DNA from: Ascaphus truei
Taxonomy: Eukaryota; Chordata; Amphibia; Anura; Ascaphidae
Assembly: GCA_036426205.1 (NCBI GenBank)
Contig: CM071573.1
Coordinates: 76,321,371 to 76,385,370 of the forward strand
Length of the DNA: 64,000 nucleotides
Reading direction: 5' to 3'
The notes beneath the pieces are model-generated. The model saw only the letters and a program-made list of their open reading frames with translations. It had not been told where the DNA came from and did no database searches. Made by a program: the position numbers and the translations under genes. Below are positions 1 through 11,236 of the stretch, in pieces. Position 1 is the stretch's first letter. The number at the start of each line of letters is the position of its first letter.

Positions 1-360
1 TTATGTTGCCATCCATTGCAAGACCCTCAAGAAACAAAGGGTGTTGATACATATTTTAGCAAACCTCATAAACAAGCTACTGCTACCTTGACATATCATA
101 GCATGTGGTCGTGTATACTGTACAAGCAGGTTTTGTAAAATATATTGCAGCTCTCCTGCAGGATACGAACACTGCGTATCTTTAATGCATAATTGAAGAC
201 CAACATATTTTTTTTACATTATCATGAAGGAATATGATTAAAAACATCCCTTGCAAGACAGCTACATGATACCCTACAGGGTGTCATGTGCAATGCAGAT
301 TTCTTTTACCATACAAATAGACATTGCTGAATTAATTATCTCTACTGTCGTGTAAACTAA
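1..360. other. Unique non-coding sequence
   Basis: I see no open frame of interest, repeat or RNA gene here. Base composition is AT-rich like the other unique parts of the window. Confidence 0.6.
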
Positions 361-835
361 GACTAATTGTATTTATGTATATCTTTATTTATATAGCGCC
401 ATCCATGTACATGGGGCTTTACAATGCACAACATAATATTATACGACAAAGTGAATAAGCGCTTCAGACATTAAACAGAAGGAAAAGGAGTCTGCGCTCT
501 GAAGAGCTAACAATCAAAGTGGTAAGTTGGGAGAGCTTACAGAGGCCGGAGGATGTAATGGTGAGTGTGTCTGCAAGGGACCAAGGTCAGTGCAGATGAA
601 AAGTATAGTATCAGCCAGTAGAGCTTCCCATATGCTTTGTTAGACAGGTGGGTTTAAAGAAAGGTCCTAAAGGTGGAGAGAAGGTGTCAGTCGGATATTG
701 AGGGGAAGGGCATTCCAGAGGCATGGGCTTTAAATACAAACGGGGTAGAGCGAAGACATCCTTGAGCAGAACACAAGAGTTGGGATGGTATATAGCGAGA
801 AATTAGGGCTGAGATGTAAGGAGGGATATCATCAT
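361..835 (-). mobile_element. L2/CR1-type LINE, 3' portion
   Basis: Read on the minus strand, this stretch ends in a LINE-type 3' tail: the plus strand begins 'ctttatttatatagcgcc', the complement of a '...gcgctatataaataaag' end. The same tail occurs in plus orientation near 40850-40890 and again near 49860. Inside are 'gctctgaagagct' and the 'gggcattccagaggcatggg' segment typical of amphibian LINE 3' regions (recalled knowledge, not searched). No coding frame survives. The copy is 5'-truncated, as is usual for LINEs, and it lies in the same orientation as the LINE at 2945-4440. Confidence 0.55.
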
Positions 836-1063
836 CATATATTTTTTAAGTAAAAACAAGCTTCCACTTAAGGGGCATCGCAATACTAGAGTAGAATATT
901 AGAGTCAGTTTGAGAACAACCACAATTAAATACAACTATTCTGTTACACAGCGGACAGACAGGAAAAGCCAGAGTTATAATAATAAATAGTTGCATTAAA
1001 TTAACAAAGGTTATACACAGTTTACAGATATTTCAAGGACAGTTAGAGATAAGATTATGGGCA

Positions 1064-2393
1064 TGTCACGGTAGACCAGGTCTTTTAACACCATTTATCT
1101 TTAAGGGAAAGAGCGCAAGGCAAAACAAGGTAATTAAATAAAATGGGGTTTGTTTGGATAAGACCTCGGAAACACACAGAAATACAAAATACAGAGAATA
1201 TACACACTTACTTTGGGTCTGGGGTTAAAAACTAGGCTTTCCTAGGTGCAAGGTCCCTGCTTCAGCACAGGCTTACCTTGTCCACTCCACGGAGCTGGAA
1301 TAAGCCTGGAACAGGTAACTTCACTCCTCAGAACCAGTCCTCAGCTTGGCTAGGAATTCCCTGGCATCACAATGCCGCTGGGAACCTTACCGGCGCATCA
1401 CGGGACTAGTCCCAAGACTATCTATATGTCTGAAAAGACAGAGAGAGCCAAAAACAAATCTGCAGCAGCCCCTTTTAGGGACTACTTATTTTTAACATGG
1501 ACAGAGCCTTTCAGCCACTCAGATTGTGGGAACATGACCCACCAGCCAATCAGAGCAGGGCTCATCTGGCTGATGATATCAGGGGCAGGGGGCGTGTTGA
1601 GCCAGCTCAGAATGCCCCGTGGGCGGGACATACGTTCTGGCCAATAGGAAAAGCACCTACAATCGCCATCTTTTCCTTAGCTGCCACTGCATCCAGCAGA
1701 CCAGAAGGTCCCCTCCACAGGGGGTCTCTGTTCTGTGGACTCAGTACTCCGCCCTGCCCAAACCACTTAGCACCCCGACACCTCTCAACATCCCGTCTCC
1801 TCTTTGAAGCTGGAAACTTAAACATATGGCCAGGCTGACTGCATAGAGCCTTATAGTCAATGTAAAAATACCATGTCATACTTTATTATAGCATACATTT
1901 CGGGGTACGTCCTTCGGTTGGTGCACCCACAAACCCAATACAGGCTCTGGGATACCTTGGCTAACTGGGGTACCCTCTTAACCTAGGAATTCCTTCAGCT
2001 ACAGGGATACCGGTTCATCCCTGTGCCTCATTCACCTATTTGAGCTATGCTGAAGCAGGGTACCCTAGTGGTGAGTCTCGGTTATGTTTTTAAGGGAAGA
2101 TATTGCCGGGCCAATGTGTATACATGTATCCGAAAATCAGGCATGATTGTCGGATGCATTTATCAGGGAACCGGTAAATCCCCCTTAAAACTCAGGCACC
2201 AGAAATCCCTGTTTGATTGTATGCCCTGAAAGGGAAAAACACAAAAAATACTTTTAATATATACAATACCTTGGAATGGTACAATGTTACTGGGCCCAAA
2301 GGCTAACTCTTTTGGACCCTTATACACGGATCAGGGGTAACCAAAACCGAGCTTGACCTTTATTGAAGAGCCTGGTTACCCCCTACCGTCACA
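1064..2393 (-). repeat. 3' LTR, about 1.33 kb
   Basis: Ends are TGTCACGGTAG on the plus strand and CTACCGTCACA at the right. The U3 side is at high coordinates, because the polypurine tract adjoins 2394. Minus-strand AATAAA-type signals occur near the low-coordinate end, which suits an R/U5 region. The sequence is homologous over its whole length to the solo LTR at 20906-22220 and in part to 43151-43500: shared pieces are the TGTCACGG start, 'acacacttact' and 'aaaactaggctttcc'. Open frames of 60-113 codons inside it are on both strands and look like chance. Confidence 0.75.
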
Positions 2394-2847
2394 TCTCCCC
2401 CCTCAAGATGTAGGCTCTGGGGCTGTCACCCCATCAGGTGGCTCTGCAGACCTGAAAGAAGTTGAGGTTCTTGGAGTGAGACAAAGTCTTCCTGGCCGCT
2501 ACAGTCCTCCAGCCTGGTTGGATTTCTTGACCCCTGGGTAGCCACCCTTGGGGCTGGGGACTCTGACCACTGGGATCACAAAAAGCTGCAAGATTTTTGG
2601 GGTGCTGACTGTAGCAAGACAGATCTGCAAAGCTGTGAAAGCCTGTCCAGAATCTGGGAACCAGGCTGCCAGCACCAATGCCCTCTGGTCAGTCACCTTA
2701 GTCAGGGGGGCAGTTAAAACACTGTAGTGGGTCACTAAATCCCTTTAGCACCCTTGCATGCCCCTGACCTCCCTCTATCCGTTCCCTCTCCATCAAGACA
2801 CTGTACTCACTCTGATGGAGGGGCTGCTGACCCCCGGGTGTCTACCT
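2394..2847 (-). pseudogene. Remnant of Gypsy-like pol (RT/RNase H junction)
   Basis: The minus-strand frame at 2499-2735 (78 codons) contains 'APLTKVTDQ' followed by 'QAFTALQ'. This pattern matches the connection between reverse transcriptase and RNase H in Gypsy-type polyproteins. The catalytic RT and the integrase are absent, so a large internal deletion joined this piece almost directly to sequence near the polypurine tract. It cannot be functional. The family assignment rests on a short motif and is moderate. Confidence 0.5.
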
Positions 2848-2939
2848 TCTAACTCTCTTGGACCCTTATACACGGATTTTGGGTAACCAAAACCGGGCTT
2901 GACCTTTATTGAAGAGCCTGGTTACCCTCTAACATCCCA
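2848..2939 (-). repeat. Truncated 5' LTR
   Basis: About 90 bp match the outer U3 end of the 3' LTR (compare 2303-2393): 'cttggacccttatacacgga', then 'ggtaacca' and 'cttgacctttattgaagag'. The remaining ~1.2 kb of this LTR is lost. Its outer edge abuts the GGGCA target duplication. Confidence 0.7.
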
Positions 2940-2944
2940 GGGCA

Positions 2945-4440
2945 TAAGTAACATTTACAGACAGGTTTAAAATTGTGTTAGAAGAGGTAGGATAGGCCTT
3001 CAATGTGTAAGAAAAGGCCCTGCCTCAAGGAGCTTACAATTTATAGGCAGAGTAAGTAGGTACAGGGGATGAGAAGTTGGTGCGTTTCAGAAGCAATAGA
3101 GCAGCTGTAGTTCTACCAAACATCAGTGAAAAGCCGCAAACTGCGAACACCCTTTGGCTACCGCCAAAGGCTGTTGACCTTTGGGCGATGCAGATGTAGA
3201 CTAAAGGGGTTCTGAATTAATTCTGCTGTGCTTTGAAATTCCTTTGTCCAGTCATAGACACTCCAGGTGGTGGGGTTGATGAAACACCTGGTAGCAAGAA
3301 ATCCCAGATGTCTACCCTGAGCACGCTGGTTTTGTGCAGTGGGGAGCAGTTCTTGGGGAACCCTTTCAGACATTCCCCTTTGGAGAAATGCAGATGTAGA
3401 CTCAAAAGAGAGGAGGACAATAAAGGATTTAGTAGGAACCAGGAGAGGGATTTAGGCAGGAGAGATGTTGAGACAAATTTAGGAGAGAGTAATTCTAGCA
3501 GCAGCATTTAGGATAGATTGTAGTGGAGACAGGTCAGAGGCAGGAAGGCCGGACAGTAGAAGGTTACAATAGTCGAGACTGGAGAGAATGAGGGCCTCGT
3601 AAAAGTTTTAGCAGTAGAGCGACAGAAGAAAGGCGGTATCCTACAATGTTATGGAGGAAAAATCTACAGGTCTTAGCTACATTGTGAATATGAGAGGAGA
3701 ATTTGAAGGAGGAGTCAAATGTGAAACCTAGGCAGCGTGCTTGTGATTGTGGTTGTTTGATAATACTGCCAAAAGTAACGTAGGAGGAGGCTGTAGGGCC
3801 AGGCTTGGGAGGAAATATAAAGAGCTCCGTCTTTGACATGTTAAGTTTGAGTCGGCGAAGGGCCATCCAGGATGATATAGCGGTGAGACATTCAGAGACT
3901 TGGTCTGTACAGCAGGACATAGCAAGATAGAGTGGACCGCTCACCTATTATATTCCCTGTACAGCAGGATTAAGGTCAGGTGTTGAAAGGTAGATATGTG
4001 TGTCATCAGCATAGAGGTGATATTTTTACCCAAGAGATGTGAAAAGGTCACCTAGAAAGAGTGTGAAAAGAGAAAAGATAAGAGGTCCTAGGACAGACCC
4101 CTGAGGTACCCCCACAGAGATCAATAGAGGAGGCGGTGTTAGCAAACGAGACACTGAAAGTACGATGGGAGAGGTAAGAGGAAATCCGGGATAGAGCTTT
4201 GTTACGGATACCAAGAGTATGGAGAGTGTGAAGGAGAAGAGGGTGGTCCACGGTATCAAAGGCTGCTGTGAGGTCGGGTAATATGAGAAGAGTAATGGCC
4301 TTTGTCTTTGGCATCCACTGTTTTAAGCAAGAGAGCAACACTACGTGTATTACTAAATCCACTAAATAGCAGGCTTGGTAAATCTGAGCTGTAGAGAGCA
4401 TTAAAGAATTAAAAATGTAACGAACTTGAGCCTAGATACT
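2945..4440 (-). pseudogene. L2/CR1-type LINE reverse transcriptase, decayed
   Basis: Read on the minus strand, the RT palm motifs appear in order but in different frames. 'AAFDTVDH' lies near 4240-4262, '[10 protein letters not shown]' at about 4083-4112, the catalytic 'YADD' at 4002-4013, and a C-terminal stretch ('WMALRRLKLNMSKTELFIF', then 'LGFTFDSSFKF') in the 126-codon frame 3564-3944. Frame changes between these pieces mean the gene is dead. The 5' half (endonuclease) is missing. Below 3560 the 3' untranslated region continues to the target duplication of the LTR element, including 'aaggagcttacaatttata'. L2 or Rex1 within the CR1 superfamily would both fit. Confidence 0.8.
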
Positions 4441-4522
4441 CTTCGCCAGGGAACATACCATGACGTTATCTAAAACAGGTAACACCATATTTACTAATAT
4501 AATTATATGCGAAAACATTGTA

Positions 4523-4709
4523 CAGGCGGTCCTCACTTATCCGACGGAATGCGTCCCGCAAACCGCCGTCGGTTAACGTCTGTCGAATTGCGAGTCCATG
4601 TTAATGGGTGGCGGTGACCGTGGGATAAGCAGGTCCGACAGACGGCATTATGCGGAATTGGATAAGGCATCCGTCGGTAAGCGAGACGTCGGTAAGCGAG
4701 GACTCACTG
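4523..4709. mobile_element. Mariner-type MITE, TA flanked
   Basis: Terminal inverted repeats CAGGCGGTCCTC...ACTTATCCGACG and CGTCGGTAAGCGAGGACTCACTG pair over about 24 bp. The element is bounded by TA on each side (4521-4522 and 4710-4711). At 187 bp it has no coding capacity. TA duplication and CAG ends are typical of Tc1/mariner-derived MITEs. Confidence 0.65.
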
Positions 4710-4795
4710 TACATACTGTACAACATCTCGTTAGAAAACGGTTATTAATACCACGTTCATGTAAGATAATGTGATATTATCTCAATCTTGTGTTA

Positions 4796-4905
4796 TCGAT
4801 GTACTCCAGTCCTCAAGGGCCACCAACAGGCTGGTTTTGAGGATATTCCTGCTTTAGGACACGTTGCTCAATAAGTGGCTCAGTCATTGACATTGACAGT
4901 CATTG
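4796..4905. mobile_element. Half of a palindromic hAT-type MITE
   Basis: 'ccagtcctcaagggccacca' followed by a diverged 'gatattcctgctt' arm and 'agtggctcagtcattga' matches the left arm of the family seen complete at 15886-16067 and 42525-42749. The right arm is not present, so the copy is truncated. Confidence 0.55.
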
Positions 4906-5448
4906 TGACATGTTTAAAAGTAAACAAACTTAAGTTTTATACTTTCTGGTCTCACGGCTCTAGAAGTACATTTCAGCTGTCTAAGAATAAATCTGGAAAT
5001 GAATGATTAAAATATAACCATATGAGAAAATTGAGCAGTGAATGGAAAATTCAGCAAAAAATACAAGTTGTTAGGGAAAGTTTGGGGAATTAAAGTTTAA
5101 GATAAGAATGACGGACAGTTTCACATCAAAGGGAAACTGGAAATGATTGCTGTGCCTGTTGGCTATTTTTTCAGCATTTGTTTTCCTAGATTTATGCGCC
5201 ATGACCTGAAAATTTCATAAATCATACATAACTGAAACCGTTCTTAATCAGTGTTTCAAACTTTCATGGTATTTGTCCTTCTTTCAACAACATCGGAATG
5301 TTTAATGCATTTAGAATACATCAACATTACATATTAACCTTGTTCATATACTGTACATCATACTGTGATAAACATTAACGAATTAAGGTTAGGGATGTTG
5401 CAAACATTAGCACAGACTTTTTGCCAATGTACGGCAATCGTGTTCTGT
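4906..5448. other. Unique non-coding sequence
   Basis: AT-rich sequence with no recognisable repeat, RNA gene or coding frame. Confidence 0.5.
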
Positions 5449-5965
5449 GAATGTGTGAGATTGTGAAGGGTTAATGCTCTCTGTTCAGGCTCAGGAGACC
5501 ACACCCTAAAGTCAGGCCTCCTAAGTTGTGTTCATTAAACTGCTATTGAGCAGGATTTAAAAGGCAGAAAGTTGTTCAGTTGTTCTTGAACCAGCAAGAG
5601 AGGAGAGTCACAAAGGATTGCTGTGATCATCTGGGGCACCGACCCAGACTTTGTGTTCCCAGAGGAATTTGCCTGGGAACAGCAGGTATTCAAACCCTGC
5701 ATCAAAGAGAAGCCTATAATGCATTCAAAAGTTCCACAAGCTTGCAAAAATGCAAGGCTTGTCTGGGACCTGCTGGGACTCATACCCAGTACCAAAGTAA
5801 GGACATTTAAAAGGCTGTTTATGATGCGCCGCACTGCTTATCTAGGTGCCCTGATAAGTTGTTTTTCTAGTCCTGGAAATAAAGTCCTTTATTTTGGCAA
5901 GAAACTACGGTGTGGATTTCTCACTGACCTCTCCTACAAGGCCCTTAGTCACAGAGTGATTCACA
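5449..5965 (+). mobile_element. Possible solo LTR with promoter and polyA signal
   Basis: The segment opens with TGTGTGAGATTG and closes near 'gtgattcaca'. A TATA-like 'atttaaaaggca' lies near 5547 and an AATAAAG signal at about 5879, followed by a GT/CT-rich tail. This order suits U3-R-U5 of an LTR on the plus strand. I could not find a target duplication. The 122-codon frame 5623-5991 overlaps it and resembles no protein I know. A 5' exon or a different repeat remains possible. Confidence 0.3.
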
Positions 5966-6489
5966 AAAAAAGTCAACATTTACTACATTAGAAGGTATAC
6001 TATCAGCAATCAAAACGCAAAGTAAAATGTATGCTCTGTTTGATTGTGCACTGTTTCCCAGATTATAGATGGTTCCTTGCCTTTCTAGCCCATAAGAGAG
6101 AAAGTCAGATTGAAGAAAAATGACAATTATTTATTAGCAAATCATCAAAATGCAGCCTGCAGCTCAAATAAGTATTAAATAAGTCGTAACATTAGTGTGC
6201 TGCAGTTTAATAAAATAAAATGAAAAAAACACTAGTACGTTGTACAGAATTGATGGACATGATATCATGGTAAAGGAAAATGCTCTCTGTTTTTACTGCT
6301 TCTAACTAAAGCTATCAAATGCCCTTCTGAATTACCCAGACCAGTCCTGTTATATTGCTGGCTCACATGACCTGTCCCATGACCGGGATCATTATGTTGT
6401 AGCTTTACATATACCTCTTTGCCATTTAATTGCCGTGCGTCAGAGGTCTGGGAATTGACACAAACATGACAAACAGTATCTAGTCACAG

Positions 6490-6598
6490 ATTCACTAAGC
6501 AGTGCTTACCATAACGCCCCTAATGGCCAATTAAGGTGAATGGACTGTAAGATGTCTTACGGCATGTTGGAGCACCGCTTAGTAAATATATACTATTA
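6490..6598. mobile_element. Short foldback MITE
   Basis: 'ttcactaagcagtgct' at the left pairs with 'agcaccgcttagtaaat' at the right (inverted, one or two mismatches), enclosing about 75 bp. No clear target duplication is seen, so the superfamily is open. Confidence 0.5.
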
Positions 6599-7130
6599 TG
6601 TTTAGCTTCACTTCAGGCAATTGCAAATTAGTTCGTTTTGCAATTGACTACAGCAATCTATTCAGCACGGCTTCACATTGTCCCAGTAGAACTCAAACTT
6701 TCCTGAACTGGAAAGAAATTGCTTAGATCTGCTGAAATTAGTGTGACAACGGCATGATTACTTCCGCAGCAGCAATATTTACATCAAACAGGTCTTTTGC
6801 AGTCCAATGAGCTGACAAAAAAACTCTAAGGAGCGTAGTCATTATGATCCGGAGTGGCAATTAGCTGGAAATGCTGAAGTTTCGATGTTCTTGTGATTAT
6901 GATTATATTGCATTACCCCCGAAGATACTGTAGTTGTACCAAGCACCTGCATAATGTGGTCTAGCCTAAAGCCTGGTAGATTACATAGATTCCTTTGTTT
7001 CTTTTGTCTAATGCAAATTGTGTTTAGCAAGTGCAGTGTGTAACATGTACATAGATGAAAAGCTTTTGGGTAATCTCCTCCTCTGTTTCTTGCTTGAAAC
7101 TACAAATCTAATTTTGGATTGTGGACAAGT
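6599..7130. other. Unique non-coding sequence
   Basis: No repeat, RNA or coding feature recognised. The short frames here are in AT-rich unique DNA and carry no family motif. Confidence 0.5.
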
Positions 7131-7138
7131 GAAAAACC

Positions 7139-8066
7139 CGGGCCGGTATTTCCAGGCCAAGGGAAGCAATTTTTTTAGGGGGTGCGGCAAATTTCAAGGG
7201 AGGCGGTGCTACGGTTGCAGAGGCCCTACTCTCTTTCCCATAACCATTAAACTGATTGCCAGGGGAGAGCATGGAGCCTCTATAAATGGTCTATGACTTT
7301 TGGCGGCGACCAAACTGGGCCTGGTGCTCCACCGCCCCCACAACTCACCACCGGGCACCTTGCCGCACATGCTCTGACTCGCCGCCATGTATAAATGTCA
7401 CATATGTAGCACGACCGAAGGCTCTGGGTCCCGCGCACCTGCCGCTCCTACATGCCATATTTAAATGTCCTGCGGGACTTTTAAAGATGGCATGTAGGAG
7501 TGACCGGGATGCAGGACATTGATATGAGCGACGGCCTCCCGGGACATTGACATAAGCGACTGCCTCCCGGGACATTGACATGAGCGACGGCCTCCCGGGA
7601 CATTGACATGAGCAACGGCCTCCCGGGACATTGACATGAGCGACGGCCTCCCGGGACATTGACATGAGCGACTGCCTCCCGGGACATTGACATGAGCGAC
7701 TGCCTCCCGGGACATTGACATGAGTGACGGCCTCTCAGGACATTGACATGAATGACGGCCTCCCGGACATTGACATGAGTGACGGCCTCTCGGGACATTG
7801 ACATGAGTGGTGGCTACGTGACATGAGAGATGGCTGCGTGACAGTGAACCCCGGTATCGGCAGAGCACCAGGGTTAGATTGGTTGGCCAGATGGCTGCAG
7901 CCAAACATTGCAATCTACTCTGTAAGTTCTCTTACCTCCTCCTGCAGCGTTGCGGCGTCAAATGATAGTGTGATGGTACATGGTGACGGGTTGCCATGAC
8001 AACATGACATCACATGGCCAGGGTGGCAAAAGGGTAGGGGGCTGGAGACTTCTAAAACCGGCCCTA
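7139..8066. mobile_element. hAT-type MITE containing a minisatellite
   Basis: Ends 'cgggccggtatttc' and 'aaaccggcccta' are inverted copies. Flanks GAAAAACC (7131-7138) and GGAAAACC (8067-8074) agree at 7 of 8 positions, the 8-bp duplication expected of hAT elements. Inside are segments ('gttgcagaggccc', 'ggcgtcaaatg') that also occur in the hAT-type elements at 32326 and 56600. There is no transposase. A 28-bp tandem repeat fills its centre. Confidence 0.65.
7512..7808. repeat. 28-bp minisatellite, about 10 copies
   Basis: The unit is approximately 'cgacggcctcccgg' plus 'gacattgacatgag', repeated with few changes for about 300 bp. Since 28 is not a multiple of three, a frame cycles through all three phases every three units. 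The minus strand stays open, giving frames of 106-150 codons with an 84-nt periodicity. These are repeat artefacts, not a gene. There are no unique spacers, so it is not a CRISPR array. Confidence 0.9.
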
Positions 8067-8074
8067 GGAAAACC

Positions 8075-10111
8075 TACTCAAATTTTGCATGCTATTCTCT
8101 GAGCATTGTCAGTGGGCATTATAATTTCGCTTAAAATGCAGATTTATGCAATTCTCGAAAATCACTGGACACTATATATTATACATAGGGCCCATACACT
8201 CTGTTTCATTCAGTGCCTGGTGATATTTCTCTGAAAGCTTACGAAATTTCTAAATCCAAGACTCATTTTCCGACATTATTGGCTCCTTGAGGCTTGGCCA
8301 AACGTTTCGCAAGGAAGGGAAATTGGAAAACAAAAAACGCTAAAAATGTTGAGTTTTGCACATCTCTGCATGAAACCTAAAGCATTCTTGAGAATAATCA
8401 CATTGTGGATGCTGGTCAGGTGCGCACCTCCAGCATAGAAGTAATTTTCACTCCTACTCATTAATTTTCATCCCGAAGACTCCCCACTCGTTCACAATCC
8501 ATTACCATTTTTGTTACAGAGAATAATGGTGCTAAATGCTCTTTGTGATCAGCTTTAATTTCCAAGACTAATTTTCCACCATTCTGTACGAGAGGAAATA
8601 GAATGAATTAGAACTGCTCGCTTCTGATGCACTTCCCTGTCTTAGACTTTTAAATAGCTGCTCAAAACTATTTCGGATGCTCCTCTTTATAATCAATTCA
8701 TTCCTTTCACTGTTTGAAAATGTTTCATTATTCCGAGAACTGGTTTAGATAGTCCCATTTATTGCACTAGCTCTAAAAACTGACTATTAAACACAGCCTT
8801 AATGTACCTGCTTCAGTTAACTCACCGTTTCCTGGACCATATTGTGGAGTAATGTACCTTAGATAGGTATAAGCATTTAGCAAGCAGATAGTAATACAGT
8901 AGTTAGATCATCCTTTTATAGTACTATAGATATAAATGGGTAAATATATTGACAATAGCATCATGTAATAATATATATTATGTAATATAGCATGTAACAT
9001 AGCATTATATAATATAATATAAAAACATATAATTGTGTTTTGACATTGTTTACCTCTATCTATGTAATATAACAGAGTAAAATGTATTAGCATTTGTGTC
9101 TGTTTTTTGACCTCTGCTAAGATATTGGCAATGTTATTTTCAGTAGTTATTATGAAGTTAAATAGCTACAACCTTTCTGATTCTCAGTGAGCACGACGAA
9201 GTGTGTGTATTGTGTATACTGCTACAGTACTTATTTTCAGAATTCTACTTATTAGTCATGACATGGTCCGGAGCTTGTAAGATTTACTGTATTTTGTAGG
9301 CAACTGCCCAATGTGACTTATGTATTCAACATTGGAATATAAATTTGGACTTTATTAGACACTCTTGAAAATGACCTCTGAATTTAACTAGCTACAGATT
9401 CATGCTCAGCTTGGATAGAAGCATGAAAGGTAGATTTCACTAATAGAAAAATTAAGATTAAATTGGGTTATTTGTTGTATAATGCTCCAAGCAACAAAGG
9501 AACAGACTTGCTTTTGGAGGATGGTTAATACAATAGCAACACAGCACATTCTTTTTGCAATGATTGTGGAGAGATTATATATATTCGCTCACGAATCACA
9601 AAATATGAACTGCTTTATAGGCCAAGAGTGGTTTCATTCCTCAAAGTGCATGCAATGTCAGGGCTCCTGGCCCACCATGATTCTGAGATTGTTACATTAC
9701 AAATCAACATCACTGGCTTTACAACTTCATCGTAGAAAAATATTGGCTTGGTGTTCAGTTACTCAGTATATCCTTATGTGCTCCTGTATAGTTTATATCA
9801 CATCTTTATTGTTCTTGCTTTCGGGTTGTTTTTGGAAGTAATCTTCAAGTACTGTACAGTACCAGCTAGTTTGTGTTGATATCGATCCCTGTCATTAAGA
9901 AATTCTTTCTCCAACATAAAACCAACTGCTTGTTTTGCTGACCCTCATTTTACAGGAACTGTTGCTTGTTATCTAGAACTTTACTTTATAATGACATAAA
10001 TCATGTTGGGAAAAAAACCAGGAGATATAGAGCCCTATTTATGATGTGTCACTTCCATCGCTATAAGCAACTCTGCTATTCCACAAGGCACCTTTCAGCA
10101 TCAGAAGTCTA
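8075..10111. other. Unique non-coding sequence
   Basis: Two kilobases of AT-rich sequence without recognised repeats. An AT palindrome-like patch lies at 8925-9030. The 119-codon plus frame at 9482-9841 shows no domain, has no convincing splice context and uses codons as random AT-rich DNA would, so I do not call it. Confidence 0.5.
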
Positions 10112-10119
10112 CTTATAGC

Positions 10120-10509
10120 TAGTGTTGCCAGGTGGCTTCTCCAAAAATACTGGACACAATGGTGAAAGGTGCATTGCGCTCGACACACGCGTGACACACA
10201 CCTTTCTCTGCTCCATGCTGTTTCATCCTCTCCTTTGCCCCACCCTAAGGCTCCTGACACCTCATCGTGATTGGCTGCTGTTGGGTAATGCAGCCAATCA
10301 GGATGGAGGAGGCTGCCCAAGCCCCCTATTAACAGCCTTGCTCTCTCCCTGCGCAGGGAAAACCCGTGGCCTCCCAAGCCAGTTACGTTACTTTGTCCAG
10401 AGAGGTAATACCGGACACACACATGTCCAGTATTACCTCAAATTGTGTACTGGTCAGAGTGTCGAAATGCAGGACAGTCCATTTTAATACTGGACACCTG
10501 ACAACCCTA
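10120..10509. mobile_element. hAT-type MITE with 8-bp duplication
   Basis: Perfect 8-bp target duplications CTTATAGC flank it (10112-10119 and 10510-10517). Ends 'tagtgttgccaggtg' and 'cacctgacaaccctac' are inverted copies. Its interior holds a ~130-bp core (about 10200-10335) with two facing CCAAT boxes, 'gattggctgctg' and 'gcagccaatcag'. That core recurs inside other elements at 13925 and 45788. No coding capacity. Confidence 0.75.
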
Positions 10510-10517
10510 CTTATAGC

Positions 10518-11236
10518 CCATTTACTTGAATAGGTCATGAAGTGGCTTATATGTTGGAAGGTGTCTTATGGAATAGCACTTCATAGTAAAAATGAGCTAA
10601 CATCTGCCAGATTCATTGGTTAACCATTTTCAATGAGAAGATAATTATCTATAGCTGACATTTTAGTCCCATACTACCTGTGTATTAACTTTTAGTATTG
10701 CAAAGTCCATAGATATTTTAATCAGACCTGTCATAAACAGTGCATGGGATTGTGCCGGTACTAGCCCTCAGGCCATTCCAAGTTGGATTTCACTGTTCTT
10801 TTGATTGCAGGGCTCCTGCACTTGAAAGCAATTGTTTCAGTCTGAGGCTAAAGCTATAATCTGTTTTTTTGATGAGATTGCTAATACTGTGAAGTTGAGT
10901 GTCCCTTCCCTGGGGATTTAAGTCTTATCAGCGCAGTAACTGACACATCCCCCTAAAACAAATCTCATATTTGTAGATATCAAAATGTGAAAATAGCATT
11001 ATCTTTTTATTGAAGTTTCTTTGGTTTACAAATGAATTGCTTGTAATAATAGCTGCAAACATTTGTAATATAAAAAAAAAATGCTGTAATTTCCTTCAGA
11101 GTATAGTTTCCTATTACAGATCCCATTGCAACATACCGTACTTGAAATACTTTTAAGAGATAAAAGTTGCTAAAAAAAATAAAAATCTTTGTGGTGGGCG
11201 GCGGCACTAGGTGATACAGAGAAAACACTACAACAC
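10518..11236. other. Unique non-coding sequence
   Basis: AT-rich sequence with no recognised element. The 96-codon minus frame 11007-11297 consists of hydrophobic, AT-driven residues and is not supported as a gene. Confidence 0.5.

Larger units (their letters stand above)
1064..2939 (-). mobile_element. Internally deleted LTR retrotransposon (Gypsy-like)
   Basis: The element is flanked by a perfect 5-bp target duplication, GGGCA, at 1059-1063 and 2940-2944. It runs on the minus strand: a 92-bp remnant of the 5' LTR (2848-2939), about 450 bp of internal sequence, then a complete 3' LTR (1064-2393) with TG...CA ends. A purine tract (minus strand 'gaggggggaga', 2394-2404) sits directly before the 3' LTR, as expected of a polypurine tract. 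Most of gag-pol is missing. It appears to sit inside LINE sequence of the same orientation. Gypsy rather than another LTR class is inferred from the short pol remnant. Confidence 0.75.

Noticed and set aside
1372..1879. Frames of 90-113 codons on both strands
   Set aside because: Inside the LTR; LTRs of this family do not code here, and the homologous LTR at 20906 does not preserve the frames.
7512..7808. Possible CRISPR-like array
   Set aside because: Units are directly adjacent without unique spacers, and the context is eukaryotic.
7345..7913. Minus-strand frames of 106-150 codons that look like a repetitive protein
   Set aside because: Products of the 28-bp tandem array in a non-coding MITE.
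9482..9841. 119-codon plus-strand frame
   Set aside because: No motif, no splice or promoter context, isolated in unique DNA; length is within chance for AT-rich sequence of this size.
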